64,000 bases of DNA from Apoda limacodes (lineage: Eukaryota; Arthropoda; Insecta; Lepidoptera; Limacodidae): assembly GCA_946406115.1 (NCBI GenBank), contig OX291544.1:2170001-2234000 (forward strand). Reading direction: 5' to 3'. Under the pieces are notes generated by a model. That model did not search any database and had not been told where the DNA came from. It was given only the letters and a program-made list of their open reading frames with translations. Made by a program: the position numbers and the translations under genes. Shown one piece after another: positions 14,401 through 29,400 of this stretch (positions are counted from its first letter, which is position 1; each line of letters opens with the position of its first letter).

Positions 14401-17400
14401 GTTTTAACATTAATTTAGATATTTTTAAAACATTACCTAAAGAATTTCACAACGAACACACAATATTTTCAGTGTAACTTCTAATATAAAAGTATTTACT
14501 AACCAGTAATGGTGGCACGATCTAGCTGTAGTTTAACCCCATGTGGTTCCTAGCTTCTAGTGACCCACAAGCGTAGACTATGGACTATTTGGTCGGGCAG
14601 CGTTTCGACTAGGACCACGCACTTTTATCACCACTAAACCCTCTCTAGCAGCCTTCTCACTTCACATTTCAAAAATTCCTATTTTTTTTATTCCGGACGG
14701 ATGTCCGACCCGATATATGAAATACAAAAGAGCTTTCTAATATACCTAGTTTCAATCAAGCAGATAAATCCCGTACTTAGAGGTACTGTTATAAAGCAGC
14801 ACATACGCCCCCACTCGCTGCAGCCGTAAACTGAGATAAGCCTCTATACTACCAAAAATAATCCTGATTTTGTCTCTGGGTGGCAAAGGTCAGAAGATAG
14901 TGCTTTTATGTGCAAAATTATATTCGTAAATTACCCTGGAATATGTAGCCAGCGCCGATAGAAACAGAAGCAAAGGTTTAGACAAGAAAATAGATAAGCT
15001 ACATATGTTACCTTTTTTTCTTCTTTCCACGGAGATAGGCTGTCCGTCCTCCCGTCGCCACATGATTTTTGGCGCTGGGAACCCGTCCGCCTTGCACACC
15101 AGACTAATGTTCTGGTTCTCGCGGACCGCCACCGCTGACTGCGTGCTCTCCTCGTCCAAGATGTTTGGTGGCACTAATGCAATCAAAATAATAAATCGGG
15201 ATGTAATTTATTCCCTACATAAACTATAATGTGGTGATTGGACAATGGTGGGTTTCAATATTCGGAGATATTGTAAGGTTTAAAGGTGATGGAAGGTTGG
15301 TAACGAAGATTCAATCAACCTTTTCATAGAGAATTGTTTTAAAATTTGAAAGAGAAATAATATGATGTAACAATGAGTGAGTAACTAATCAAGATAGCAC
15401 TTTATCGGCAGGCGAGAAATTATAAAAAATAATAACCATGTAAGTATGCATATCTCCATGGTTCCATTCCCCATAAGGAGGTAATCAGCGGCTGGGCACT
15501 CACCCACATCATAATATAGGCGACAGCTTTTTTCACCAATGTTTAAAGTCGACGTCGAAGTGACACGTGACACGTGGTGAGTGAGCCCATCGCTGCAGCA
15601 CTGCTTCTGATTCACTGTATCTTGATTACGGTGGCTTCATATTTGTACCATAAGTCGTAAATTGACTGATTTTAAAAAATCAGTTATAAAATTAGGGAAA
15701 GAATAATGTATATACCTCCTTGACAGTTTGAGGAGAACTACGAGAAGTAAGTCAGAATTGGGCAGTTAGTAGGTAATTAATAGTTATTTGTTGTGCAAGA
15801 CTGGAAAGTTGCTTTTTGGCGTGAGTGCCTGTATTGAATACCGAGCAAGCGAAGAATTCAAAGATTGAACCCACGAGTGAAGTAAGTGGTTTAAAAATTG
15901 AATCCTCAGCAAAGCGAGGAATTCTAAGGCACGGAACTCAAAAAAAAAACCAGCCGTGCGAAACACACAATTTTTCATCTTACTACAACAGCGAGGAAAA
16001 TATATAAAAAATACAAGAAAAACATTAATTAAGGTTTAATTACTTAGGAATGTGTTAAATTTGATGGTATATAAATATGATAATGTAGGTAGGTATTTTG
16101 ATGATACAATATATAAATCAAAGTCTGAAGTAAATATCACAACTTTTATGAGATATAAAGTATCTACTTATTAAATCTAAGTTTCGAGTAGAAACACAAT
16201 AAGCCTTCAAGTATCTAAGATTCGTAAGATATTCACAAACTGCAAGAAGAACAATTATAAGTATTTAAGGACCTTATTGATTGGTCGAGCCAAATGCCAC
16301 AAGGAGCTAAAACTCTCAGCTAGGTATTACTTACGTAATGAAAATTTAACATTTATATTATAACAATTATGCATAATTAAAAACACACAATAAAATAAAA
16401 TCTTCTACTAACAAGTTACACAATCAATTGTACTTAACTGAAATGATTTTAAATACCAGTGCGGCGGACTGAACAAGATTGTCTTATCTGTCCTTTCGAC
16501 CCATCACCAGCAACGCGGGTGTCGTTGACGTCCTTTTTTACTTGACAAAAACACTACGTGCTAACGCAGCCGCGTGTCTGCAGGTGATGTTCATAAAACA
16601 GCACGTGCCAAACACTATTTCAAATTAGTGACTATTATACTTTAATATATTATAATATTATTATTTACTTATTCCTTATTAAAATAAATTTTACAGTTGA
16701 TAACTATATCTAATCTAACACGGCCATACTGACTGTACTTCGTCCACGAAGTACTCTCACAATAAATTATTTATTTATTCTTAAATTATTCTTTTATATA
16801 TCGTGGTCAACAGCCTCAGGGTCTCTAGCCCCAGCACCCGTTGTCAGTGAAGCCCAGACAGTACCCAGCAGATGGCCACACAACGGAAACAATTTTTATG
16901 GTCAACTGCCCCATCACCCGTTGCCAGTAAATTCCAGGCAGTACCCAACAGCTGGCCGCTCAAGGGTTTCTTTTTATGGTTAGCTGCCTCAGGGTATCTG
17001 CCCCATCACCCGTTGCCAGTGAAGTTCAGGCAGTACCCAGCAGCTGGCCGCCCAACGGTTAGAATCAAACTTTATGTACATACTTATAGTATTCGACTAT
17101 CGAGGGACAACTACTCCACAGTACTACTAGCAGTACCAAGCAGATGACCCCTCACTTATTCATAATATTTTTAGTTTTCTGATACAGCGTACCTTGGCAA
17201 GGTGTACAATATTAAACAAATACATTTGCCAAATTTGATAACTTAATAAGATGGTAGCTTACCATTACATTAACAAACGCCATTTATATTATTATAAACA
17301 AAATATTAAATAATTACCTATATAAACTGCAAAATTTTTAATGGAATACTAAAATTTTTTTACAATGATTTAATTAAAAAAAGAAACATGGATTCATAAA

Positions 17401-20400
17401 GTTTTTAGTCAGTTTATATTATTGGCCACCTAAATTTATGTTATCACGGAGGTATGTAGCAAAATTTAGAGTCACTATTCACACAATTGCAAAAAAATAA
17501 TTAAATTTATACTGATAATAGCAATAAATAAGAAAAATAAATATTGAAACCTTTACGTTTTAACAAGACATAGATGGCATCTTGGGTCATGAAATGAGAA
17601 TGTAGTAACAAATTAACTCAAAAGTTAGAATTCTTATTCAACTCTATTTTATAATATATTTTTTAAGCTACCCGCCTGTTTTAAAGTGTAGGAGTCGACT
17701 ATTAATTGTGCGTTACGTTAACAATTAGATTTAGCAAATCTAGTTCCCAAGATGTGGGTAGGTACTATAATTTTATGTAAAATGTTTTTAATGTGTATAA
17801 TTGACATAGTTTATTCTTGTGCTATTTTACTGTTACTTGCGAAGTAAAAAAAGAAGTTTTTTTTTAAGAAATTAAAATATACTGTTTGTTATTATTTGAT
17901 TACTTGATTAGCTGATAACTATATCTAATGTAACAAATGGAACAAGTATCTTATTTTAAATAGGTACTTACCTATTTTTCGCGGGCAAACTTAGGTATTT
18001 TACGTCTCTAGTGAAGTGACTCATGTTTTGTGTTATTATTAACTTTAAGTTTATTTATTAAAAGCAATATGTTTATAGTAAAAACAACCTGATGATGTAC
18101 CTACTACGTAATTCAAAATAAAGTTTTTTTTTGTGTTTCTTTTTTTAAGGTGCGTTCCAAATTTGCACCATGCCAATTTTAAAATTCTTAGAACAAAAAT
18201 TATACTTAAAACTTATTTATTGTTTTTGTATTTAGTAATTTAACAAACTACAATAAATTGTGTATTAAATATCAATAAACAAATCATTATCTTTAATGCA
18301 ATAGTATCAAAAATTAAACTTAAGTGTTATTAAAGGATCACTAATTTATAAATATGTAAGGACGTACCGCATTTCAGACGGTTTCATTATGTTTGTTTTC
18401 GTAGAATCAAAAAAAAATACCTTTTGCGCGCAAGCGGATAAAGTAGGATTTTTCACGCAGATTTAATAAGATTTTAAACGTCAAAGTGAAGTCAAACAAA
18501 TCTCAATTAAACCTCACCAATTAATTAAACTCACTGATACGTACCAACAACTTGAAGATATCCGACTTGACTGATCATTGGGTTTGTGTTGACTTGGCAC
18601 ATGTAGTACCCGCGGTCTTCCTGCTGCACCTGGCTGACGTGCAGCAGCCAGGTCATCGCGTTGTCGTGCGACACACTGAACCGTGCCAGGCGCGTGATCA
18701 CGTGCCGGTGGATCGTCAGGATCATTTGACGGTCGATGTGGATCCACGCCACCTTCAGGTACAAAATACATTACTAAGTCTTACATACCTATACCAGGTC
18801 TGTTATACTAGGTCAGCAGTGCCTAAATAAATCTTTAGACCTCGCGGTCTTTTTAAGAGGTAAGAAAACTGTCGCTAGTGTTGCATTAGTTACCAGCATT
18901 TTAATATGGCGAGGATTGGCGAGTTTTGCTACAAAGTCAGAAAATAGGTAACGCGCGCTGACTCAAAGGCCAACCCGACGACAGGCGCTTACTGGCTCTG
19001 TTCTGTGCATTCTTTTTTTTTTATATATATTACTAAGGTGGCAAACAAGCACACGGTCCGCCTGATGGTAAACGGTCACCGTGACCTATGGACGCTTTTA
19101 ACACCAGGGGTATCACTCGCACGTTGCCGACCCTTCAAAAATCTAATCACTTCTTTCTTGAAGAACCTCATACTGTAGTCCTTAGAGGAAACCTTGGCAG
19201 CTCATTCCACAACCCAAGCGTTCGCGAGGGGAAGTTTCTCCGAAAATGCACTGTACGCGACCATTTCGGTTCCAAAGTGTGATAATAAATTCCCTGCCTA
19301 TAGCGAGCGGTGCGATGGTAGAAAGTAGCCGTGGGCATCATTTCGAACAATTCCTCAGAAAACATTCCATTGTACAAGCGGTAGAACACACACAGGGAGG
19401 CAAAATCTCTCCTTAGACTTAAGGATTCGATACGGCAAGTGAGTTTAGGATCGTCGACAATTCTCACAGCCCGTCGTTGAACCGAGTTAAAAGGGCCAAG
19501 CTGGTATCCAGGTACACATGCCCAGGGATGGCAGCAGTACTCCATATGGGGCCGAACTTGCGACTTGTAAAGTAACAACGTTTGCCCCGACGTGAAGTAC
19601 TGCTTCGCTCTGTTGAGTACACCAAGTTTTTTAGACGCCAGCTTCACCTTATCTTGTAAATGATTTCGGAACTTAACATCGCTGGAGATGTCAACACCAA
19701 GGATCCCAATGCTCTTGAAGATGGAAAGGGGAGTGTTCTGGAATTGTGGGACTACAGTGAATGGAGTTTTCTTAGCGGTGAACGCGCACACTTGTGTCTT
19801 TGTAGGGTTGAATCGGACCAAGTTTACCCGTCCCCAGTCAGAGACCTGGGACAATGTGGTCACGATTTGAGACACAAGTTCTCCGCGGTTTTCCTCCACA
19901 AAGGAACAAGGGATGTTTGCACGACCCGTGTAAAAAGCGTCTCCAGTACTGTCATCTGCATAGCAATGTATGTTGTTGATGTCCAACATGTCATTGATAT
20001 GCAGTAGAAACAGCGTAGGAGACAGCACAGAGCCTTGCGGGACACCAGCATTAATGTCCATGCTATCAGAGCAACTACCGTCAACTACGGTTCGTATGCG
20101 TCTGCCGGACAAAAAGCTAGCCACCCATTTGCTCAAACCCACGGGCACTTCGTAAGATGGCAACTTCGATAGATGACCCCGGTGCCAGACCCGATCGAAC
20201 GCCTTCGCTATGTCCAGTCTTCCATGAAGACGGAAATTGCCTAGTGTGGTAGGAAAGCGCGAAGAGGTGCGTGAGTACAGGACATCACTCAGGAGCACAC
20301 TGCTTAAGCACCACTGCTGGTATACCGTCTGGCCCACTCGACTTATAAACGTCCAGAGAAAGCAACGCCCGCCTGACCTCCCGCTGCGTTATGGAGATTT

Positions 20401-23400
20401 CCGGCATGGTCCTACCGCACCACGGTATAATAGGTGGTACAGGGCCTTCATCGTTTATTTTCGAGTTCGAGGCAAAGAGACTGCCCAGTAGATCGGCTTT
20501 CTCTTTAGCACTATGGGCCAAGTCACCATCGGTCTTTCGCAGTGGTGGTAACGACGACTGGCAAAAGTTCCCTTCGGCAGCTTTGGCAAGCGACCAGAAA
20601 GCACGACTCCCAGAAGGATAGCTCGCAAGTCGCCCACCTATTTTGCCGATGAATTGGAATTTTGCTCTGGCAGTTGCTTTCTTACTGAACCTCGAGGCAG
20701 CATTTAATTTGCGTTTTATATACCGAGCCGTGGTCCAAGCCTCATATGCATTTTGCTTAAGAATTTTAGCTTTTCTGCAAGACCTATTAAACCACGGTCG
20801 TTTTTTGACGCCAGCAGCTACTCGCGGGTTAGGAATATAGCATTCCATACCAGCAAGGATTGTCTCAGTGACTGCGGCTGCGCAAACGTCAGGATTTTCT
20901 GAGTTAAAGCAGATCTGCCTCCACGGGTACGATGCGTAAAATTCTCGCAATACATCCCAGTCTGCCGACTTATAGTGCCACACACGACGCCAATTAGTTG
21001 GCCCAGAAGGATCGGGTTGTGTGCATGACACTTGAGTCCGAACGAGACAGTGGTCCGAGGAGCCAAGAGGCGCATCCACTGAGACGGAGTATCCGTCCGG
21101 ACGAGTAGTCAGCAGAAGGTCCAGTAAGGAGCTCGTATGTTCCTCTATATCTGGTATTCTTGTTGGAGAAAATACCAGCTGAGAGAATCCATAGGTCAGA
21201 GCAAATTCATGAGCAGATATCCCAGCATAGTTATTGGTTTTTTAGAATAGATTAAACATAAATATTCAAAATATAATATAATATATTCTTCCAGTTTTTT
21301 TTTTGTTTTTACTTTTTTAAACAGCAACTAATAAAAAAAGTTTTATTCTGGGCAAGACTAAATGTACCTCCTACCTAACTAAGATTGTTTTTTGTTTGTA
21401 TCATCTGGGTACCTCATGTACGGTATTTTTGGACCAGTTTGGATAATTTTTATTTATCCACTCGTACCAAAACCATTAAAATATTTTTTACCATTATTTT
21501 ATATCATCATCATTATCATTTCATTTTATTTATTTACCTTTACAATGAGCTCATACATAGGTAGGACAATAGTATAATAACATTTACCTTTATTATATTT
21601 TTGCATGGTGAATATCGCTGAATCCACATCTAGCGACACTTTATTTTAAAACTTTTTAGGATTCCCTACTTATTATGTAGAAACTACACTTTTATAAAAT
21701 CGTGCCCGAGCGCCACACACATTAGGCTTAAGTAATAGCAGCAAGCGTTGTCTGTCGCATCTCACACATTTCAGCTCTCGGGTCCTTGCAGCTTATTGCG
21801 AAACGTCTCGAGGACCTCAGACTCGTGAATTCGGAAGTTAAATCTATGCGAGTACTTTCACGGACTTACTCGGATACGTTTCTTTGTCGGATTCCTGAGT
21901 CCGGAGAGACTGTTCACAATAAGCTCGCTAGTTTAGTCACGAGAGGCAAGGTACATACAACGCGAAACTCGACTATTCCAGAATAAACTCTCTGATCTAG
22001 CATCCGACAAAAACGGCTTTTTGTAATTTTTTATTTTTATAAAAACTTGTCTCTAAAATACTAGATACTAGTTAAATCAATTTCCGCTGATATCAGTAAA
22101 AAAATATAGGTAGGTATTTAAAATTATCATTCGAATCATACGATTCTATTACATAAAAAAGGAGGAAATACTTAATTACTTATATACATTTAAATAAAAC
22201 TTTAACATTTACTTATAACCTAATAAGTAACTTATTTTTGTATAATGGTAGTTACAAAAAAAAAATAGATAAAAATCCGATGTTCTACATACTCGAAATC
22301 AACAAAAAGATGACATAATATAATGTGGGATTGAACTTAGAGTACCAGTAGTCGTAGTAGAGCATAAGATCAATAACTGTGAACATTGTGCCCACAACTT
22401 GCATAGATTGAATTTTTAAATAAAATACATTCAAGGATAAGAAAATTCACATAATCCAAACACAAGGGCAATCGCTATTAAGAGATGGCTTTGGGTGAAA
22501 CAGATCTGTCTTTTTTTTCACCACATAAGGACCTGTCTTTCGCTGATTGTGGCAGTGAGATGTTTATCAGTGTGCGTGATTATAGCGAGTTAAAATGTGC
22601 CTTTGTGTGCTACCACTACAAATGTATTTTGGAGTAAATTTAATCTTTGTACATTCATTAACAAATAATGGATATATGAAATTTTATCTTATACCTTTAA
22701 ACAAGCAATTCTTGTATGTATGTATATATATTTATATATCCATATTTATAATGTGAATCTCGGAAACGGCTCCAACGTTTTTTATGAAATTTAGCGTGCA
22801 GGAGATTTCGGGGGCGATAAATCCATCCAGCTAAGTTTCATTTCTAGAAGACGTCGTTTTATCCATGTTTTCAGGCAATAATAAACTGAAAAATATGACT
22901 ATTCCTGACATCTATTAGCGAGTAGTAATACTTAGTAGTTAATCTTTTATATTTTTTCAACTTCATATTAAAATATAATATAGACTTACAATAGGCAATA
23001 ACATAACAAACAATGTTTTAATTAAAAATATAATACAAATACAAATCAATTACCTAGGTTCTAATTTTTCCTAGCATTTTTATCATTTATGTATTCAACA
23101 ACTTTGTAATAGCTTTTTTTCTCCCACATTTTCCTTTACATATATTTTAAATTATTTCAGGGTAAATTAACTACATGTTCTGGAATTTTATTATAGATTA
23201 ATATACTTTCTATTGCAAAAGACCTATGTTCCTTCTGAAGACGATATTTTGGAACTATAATTAATCTTTATATAATCTATAATTTATCCTTATTCCTTGT
23301 ATTAACACAGTGTAAGTAACTATTTTTAGATTTTTTCTGGTCAGATATTTATGCTAGCAAATCGTTATGAGTCGTTGCTAGTTCCACTCACAATACGCGC

Positions 23401-26400
23401 TTTTACTTGTTTTAAGAGAACTTCAATATCAAGCTAGAACAGAACAGGATTAGCGGCAGATCGGCAGATAGAAAATCCGTCGTAGAGTAACAACTTCGCA
23501 GAAAGTTAATAACTTTTTTTGTCTCTAATCGTTTAGTTAATTTAAAGATTTAATACGTATTATAAATTCTACAGGCTGTCAATTGGTCCATTTGCGTTTA
23601 AACACAGTGCCGTAGGTTTCGAAAATACTTTTTGGATTTTAAAAAACAAAGTAGCCCAAAGGTAATAGTGTGGTATATTTTTAGAACCGGCTCACCAAGC
23701 CCTTTCATTTGATACCCCACACCCCCCCTAAGGGAAATATTTTGAGGAACTGCGGCTCAAAATGATTGTTTTGCACTAAAGTACCTGTGTACCAAACGAC
23801 TAAACTCTACATCGATTTGCAGCTTTTTTTTGCGTACACCTACGGCTATAAAGGTTCACTGCTCGTTCCCCGTAGGTGATAAAATGTAGCCTATATGTTG
23901 ACCCGATTTCTTAATAATATTGGTGCCAAATTTGAAGTAAATCCATGCAGTACTTTTTGAGTTTATCCCGAACATACATAAAGACAAACAGACAAAAATT
24001 CTAAAAACTATATTTTTGGCTTCGGTATCGAAAGTAGATCTCACCCCAAGTATTCTTTTAAAAAAATATTCAATGTACAGTTTTGACTTTCCTACCATTT
24101 TATTATATGTATAGATAAACTTATGTAGCTTAGATTTGCCATATCCCATTTTAGTCGCAAAAAAGCGAAATCCATATTGTTTTGTTACATGTTTGTAGTT
24201 TGTATAGCATTAGACCAAATTATATTAAAATTTAAACGTAAATACTTTAAAGATCACTTTTTTATACACATATGTATAAAGAACTGTAATAACCGCGTTG
24301 GTTCAATCTCCGTAACTTATTCTTTATTACATTTTTAACTAACACAATTTAACTGTAAATTTTTTTAAATATCTAACATTTAGATTTCTTCTTTTTTACC
24401 GCTGACAGTTAAAACTATACAAACAAAACCTTATTTTTCAAATACTCGTCGCCAGTTCGCCACATCCTCGCCTCCGTTGCACAGCAGACTGATCAAGAGT
24501 TGAGAGATCATCCTATAGGAACCCGAATTACCTTTCTCACAGGTCTTCTAAAAGTACCTCCAGTTGTTTATACATCTACTACTCTTACAACATTGTCTTT
24601 ACCAGGAAAGGTAGCCACAACCAAACGTCTCGGCCAAACTCCTCGTGGAAGATATCCTCTACTACTGCGAACTAGATCTCCGACTTTCACATTTTCCTCA
24701 CTAATATTTGGAGCACGTCTTGGCATTAAAGTTGGGAGATATTCTTTAACCCATCTCATCCAGAAATGTTCTGACAGCCTCACAGCCCTCCTCCACATTC
24801 ATCTGCTATTCAAGTCTCTGTCTTCGAGTGTCACAGTCCCAGGTGGTGAAGATGAACCCAATAGTAAGTGATTATGAGTTAGGCATTCTGGATCATCACT
24901 ATGATCACGACGAAACATAAAACAAGGGTCTTGTATTAATTATATTTCATGCTTCCAATAAAAGTGTTTGTAAGACTTCTTCACTTCTCGCAGCCAAGTT
25001 GGTAGTGTAGCCAGCTGCTGTGCAGAGGGTGTGGGTTCGATTCCCACGCTGGACAAACATTTATGTCATAATATAAACATTTGTGTTTGTCTTGAGACTG
25101 GGTGTATTTATGTATGATATGTATGTATTTACAAAAAAAAGTAATATTGATCTATTTATATCCATTGTCTGGTACCCATAACACAAGCTTTGCTTACTTT
25201 GGGGCCAGACAGCGCTGTGTGTCCAACAATATTTATTTATTTATTATTTAATGTTACAGATAGGGCAGTTTTTACAGAGACTATCATTCGTTCCCAACAG
25301 CCACCCATAAATGGCGCAGAGGGGGAATGAAATACCATTTTATTCCTCTGTTGGTAGCAAACTCGTGAAGTTTATATAGCGCGAGTTGTCATACACGTAA
25401 ATAATACCACGTAACGTTTTTCGTGCCTTCGGCCGATAGTGACGTTGATTGGCCTGAAGTGATCTAATCCACAAAAAGAGAAAGGTCCTTTACCATGGTG
25501 TAATCTTTGATGTCGGAGGTCTCCCATTGGAGGGGTGGTACACTTCGCAAGTCGTAAGTTACAAAATTGACAGTTATATGCAACTTTTCTCACAGGATTT
25601 CTTAAAGGCAGGATCCAATATTTTTGACGAAGCTCATTTATAACGTATTCATTACTTCCGTGTGCTGCTTCTTCATGAAACCTTTTCACTAACAGCCGCA
25701 CTACAGGATCGTGTCCATCCAAAATGATCAGGTATCTAAAGCTCTCATCTACACCTTGAACCAGTCCAGCACGACGCCTTAGTCTTAAAATGCTTTCTTT
25801 GTCTAAATATGGTGACAGGTTTCTCAGCCGGCTGGATTTGGAGAGGGGCCTACTACTTCTTAAACAGTTAATTTCTTTTGAAAAATACAAGATTTGACTA
25901 CGTAAAATAAAACATTTTTCAGCCATATTTAAGTCCTCTACAGTAAGTAGAGGTAAATCGTTAGATAAGTCTATACTTCTATACTTTTGTTTTTGTAATC
26001 TATCAAGGAGGATTCGGATGTATTGAAATACTGTAGCTGTTGCTCGCACCAATCGAATCCATCGTAAAAATCTATCAGGATAAGCCGTCACAGGCAGAAT
26101 GCCAGATTGGCTCTCTGTCTGCAACGTCACTTGTTCAACACATCGCTTTTTAAGCTCCATGTCTTCATTTAAGGAAATCATAGATGGCTTCTTTGGCCAT
26201 TCATTACATGGAAACCTAAAAAACGATGGGCCAGTTATCCATCTATGTAAAGCATCCAAAGAACCCGACTTATAACGCGTGGCATTGTCAGCAGCATTCA
26301 ATCCATTTGGCACCCATCTCCAGTCATTAATATTAGTTATGTCAGTATAATAATTTAATTATATTAATTTCAGATAATCGATGAGCTACAAATGGCTTGT

Positions 26401-29400
26401 ATGCCGCAGCATCACTACGAAGCTGGGAAAGTACTGTCTTAGAATCTGACCAGTAGCAAAAACGCATCGGTCTTTTTTTGTGTTCCGCACAGATAGTGTT
26501 GGCAAACCGAGCAGCAACAAGAGCCGCCTGTAGTTCAGGCCTTGGGATAGAATTTGGCTTCAGTTGCGCTTCTCTTGTTTTTCTGCCTATTAGTGTGACC
26601 GTGGCATAAGCGTGTTCGCTTGCGTCAGCAAATATGTGAAGTTCAAACTCAACGTAGTCTGTGCTGATGGAATATCAGCGAGGAAATTGCAGACTTTCCA
26701 CTGAAGCCAAGTCAAACAGCTATTGTTCCCACTCAGTACGCTCTTTAGGAGTTATTTCCTCATCCCAGCCCACTTTACTACGCCAGATACTTTGAAAAAT
26801 CACACGAACTCTTATGACCAAAATACCTAGCAAACCAAGGGGATCATACACTTTCATAAGATTACAACAGGTTGCGCACATTTTTGATAGTTTAATTAAT
26901 TTGTATAAGGATTTTTACTAAAATGCGCTAAGTAATTTGGTGTGTTTGATATACCTGTCACTAAATTTGAATTAGTATCTACAGTTAAAATTGGAAGTCG
27001 TACATGACTTGGTAGTGTTCGTCGGAATCGAAACTGTGCAACACATGATAGAAACAGTCGCCCCAATCCCAAGTGAGCATAAGCATGATGCTTTTGTCGT
27101 TGCTGGCAGCGTTGGCACGGGTGCTAGCGAAGTAAGTGTGCTAGCAATCGTGGCGCGAGTTGCAGCAGCTGGCAGGCATTCGCTGATGTTTACTTTGGTG
27201 TGTGAGGGCGATGTGTTCATCGGCAAAACTTTGAAGTTGTTTCTCTCCGCTTCGTCTAACCAAGTATTAATGTCAACGTCGCAAGTTTTCGATGCATTTC
27301 CTTCCAATGACTCAGATTCAGCTCTTATAGTGGCGATCTCCGCTTCAAGCTCTGCTTGCGCAACTTGACGTTCGATGTTTGCTAGCTGTCTTGCGTGTGG
27401 CGCGTGTGCAGAGGCAGTGCGTGCAACAACTGACATCGCGGAAGATCTAACAGAACAACTCCGCAATATTTGAGATTCGTTATTAACACTCAGAATGGAT
27501 GTTACGGGCATTTTGTCCTTTCCTTCCATGATCCGAGCCTTTGAGCGAGTAAACATCGAAGGACCAATATAAAGAACTGTAATAACCGCGTGGGTTCGGC
27601 TGTAAGCGAAAGAACCAGTGAACAAAAGACTGAAATCTCCGTAACTTATCGTTTATTACATTTTTAACTAAAAATGTACAATTTTTTAATAATCTGACAT
27701 TTAGAGTTCATCTTTTTTACCGCTGACAGTAAAAAAATTTTCAAACAAAACCTTATTTCTAAAATACTCGTGTATATAAAAAATTTATATAAAAAAGGAT
27801 GTGATAAAATTAGTTTTCTTTAATACTTAGCTTATAAAAATGAAAATGACACGAAATATAAACAAATGTCTCGAAATAATTTTTATTTTTTGGAAATTAT
27901 ATTTCATATGTGAATTGAAAATAGCTATGGAATACCTACTTTCTTGGCAAATCCTCTTCCCGAAACGATATTAGCAATTTTCATAGTAGTCTTTATTAAA
28001 AATAAGTCTATAGCTTGTTTATTTGTAATAACTACTATCTCGTTTGCGTTGTAAGCATAGGACTTTTTGGCAAGTTACCACTGTGAACTGTATGTCACTT
28101 CTAATATATTACTATTAATCTTTGAACCATAACTACATTTAAGCAGCGCTTATTACGTTGTTACACAGAAGTTAATGAAACTGCTCAACCGAAAAAAGAC
28201 TTCACACACTAGGACTTAAAAATTGTTTTCTGAAATTGAAAGGTGGTTGAACAGCGATAGAATATAAGTCGCATATCGATCGTTATTTGGCGATATTTAT
28301 TCATAATTCTTCATTCTGCCGGCAGTGTCTAACCAACCAGACTTATATGTATATAGTTGTTAAAGTTGTGGTTAAAGCGTGAAAGAGTTACAAACATCCA
28401 TCCAAACATCCAAACTTTCACATTTATATACTCTAGAAGGTCATTGTCTATAGTAATATAATTGTGCAAATGTAAAAAGACCTTATGTGTGTTTATTTCT
28501 TTTATTGCATATACGTGCGGGGTAACCTTAGGAGCTACTGGACCGTTTTTGAATATTTTACTTTTATTGAATTGTTGTGTTATGGTGTCATCAATTTTTT
28601 GTATTTAAATTTTTTTTTTCAGAAACCCATCGTGTGGGGTACCTATAGGGCTTGGTGAGCCGGTTCCAAAAATATACCACGCTATTACCTTTGGGCTACT
28701 TTGTTTTTTAAAATCCAAAAAGTATCTTCAAAACATACCAAGTTTGAGCCTTTCCAGGTAGAAGACGGTTCATTATTTTTTTCTAATATATACCTTAAAT
28801 GAAAGTCTATATCTTCAATTTTAACCTCCTGACAGCAATTTCAAAAATATTTTTTTGAATTTCCCCTCCTTAAATTATTGTTTTGCTCTAAAGTACCTGT
28901 GTGCCAAATGGCTAAACTCTACATCGATTTACAGTTTTCGACCGAAATTGCCGTTGTACACCTGCCACTATAATTTCTTCAACGCATTCTGTAACAACGT
29001 GTTATCTAACGACGCATATTTGAATTGCTTCTTAATTATTAAATATTCTACTCACACATAGCCATTTATTTTATGTTAAAAAATCATGTAAAGTCATAAC
29101 TTAGATGTGTTATAATTTTTCACCATATAAAAATGTTTCCTATTTGCTAAATGGCGTTGGCGTCGAATTAGATCGCGCTATGGTTTCGTTCACAAAAAGT
29201 GATGTTATAGTACAGCGTTCACGCAAACGACGTCGCGGGCGGCAGCTAGTAAAATATAAACTAGAAAGATTTAACAAAACAATATGGCTAATAAATCTAA
29301 GCTACATAAGTTATAGTAGATTAGATTATTTTAAACACAAATGGACCGATTGACAGCCTGTAGAAATTACGTATTAAATCTTTAAATTAACTAAACGATA

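Larger units (their letters stand above)
24273..27770 (-). mobile_element. BEL/Pao LTR retrotransposon, internally deleted, with both LTRs
   Basis: Minus-strand order: 5' LTR (27770-27567), gag, RNase H region, H2C2/integrase start, integrase C-terminal domain, 3' LTR (24450-24273). Total is about 3.5 kb, well short of a typical 5-7 kb BEL element: protease, most of the reverse transcriptase and the integrase catalytic core are missing. Just after the 5' LTR is TTGGTCCTTCG, a plausible primer-binding region. The element sits in intron 2 of the DIP-like gene, in the same orientation as the gene, and hosts a nested SINE at about 24975-25255. Confidence 0.9.

Noticed and set aside
24990..25060. 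Possible tRNA gene (B-box-like GGGTTCGATTCCCAC)
   Set aside because: No full cloverleaf, and it continues into a tail shared with other copies, so it is a tRNA-derived SINE.
26991..27368. Plus-strand 125-codon frame in the BEL element
   Set aside because: Antisense shadow of the gag frame, which has the coiled-coil composition and correct position after the LTR.
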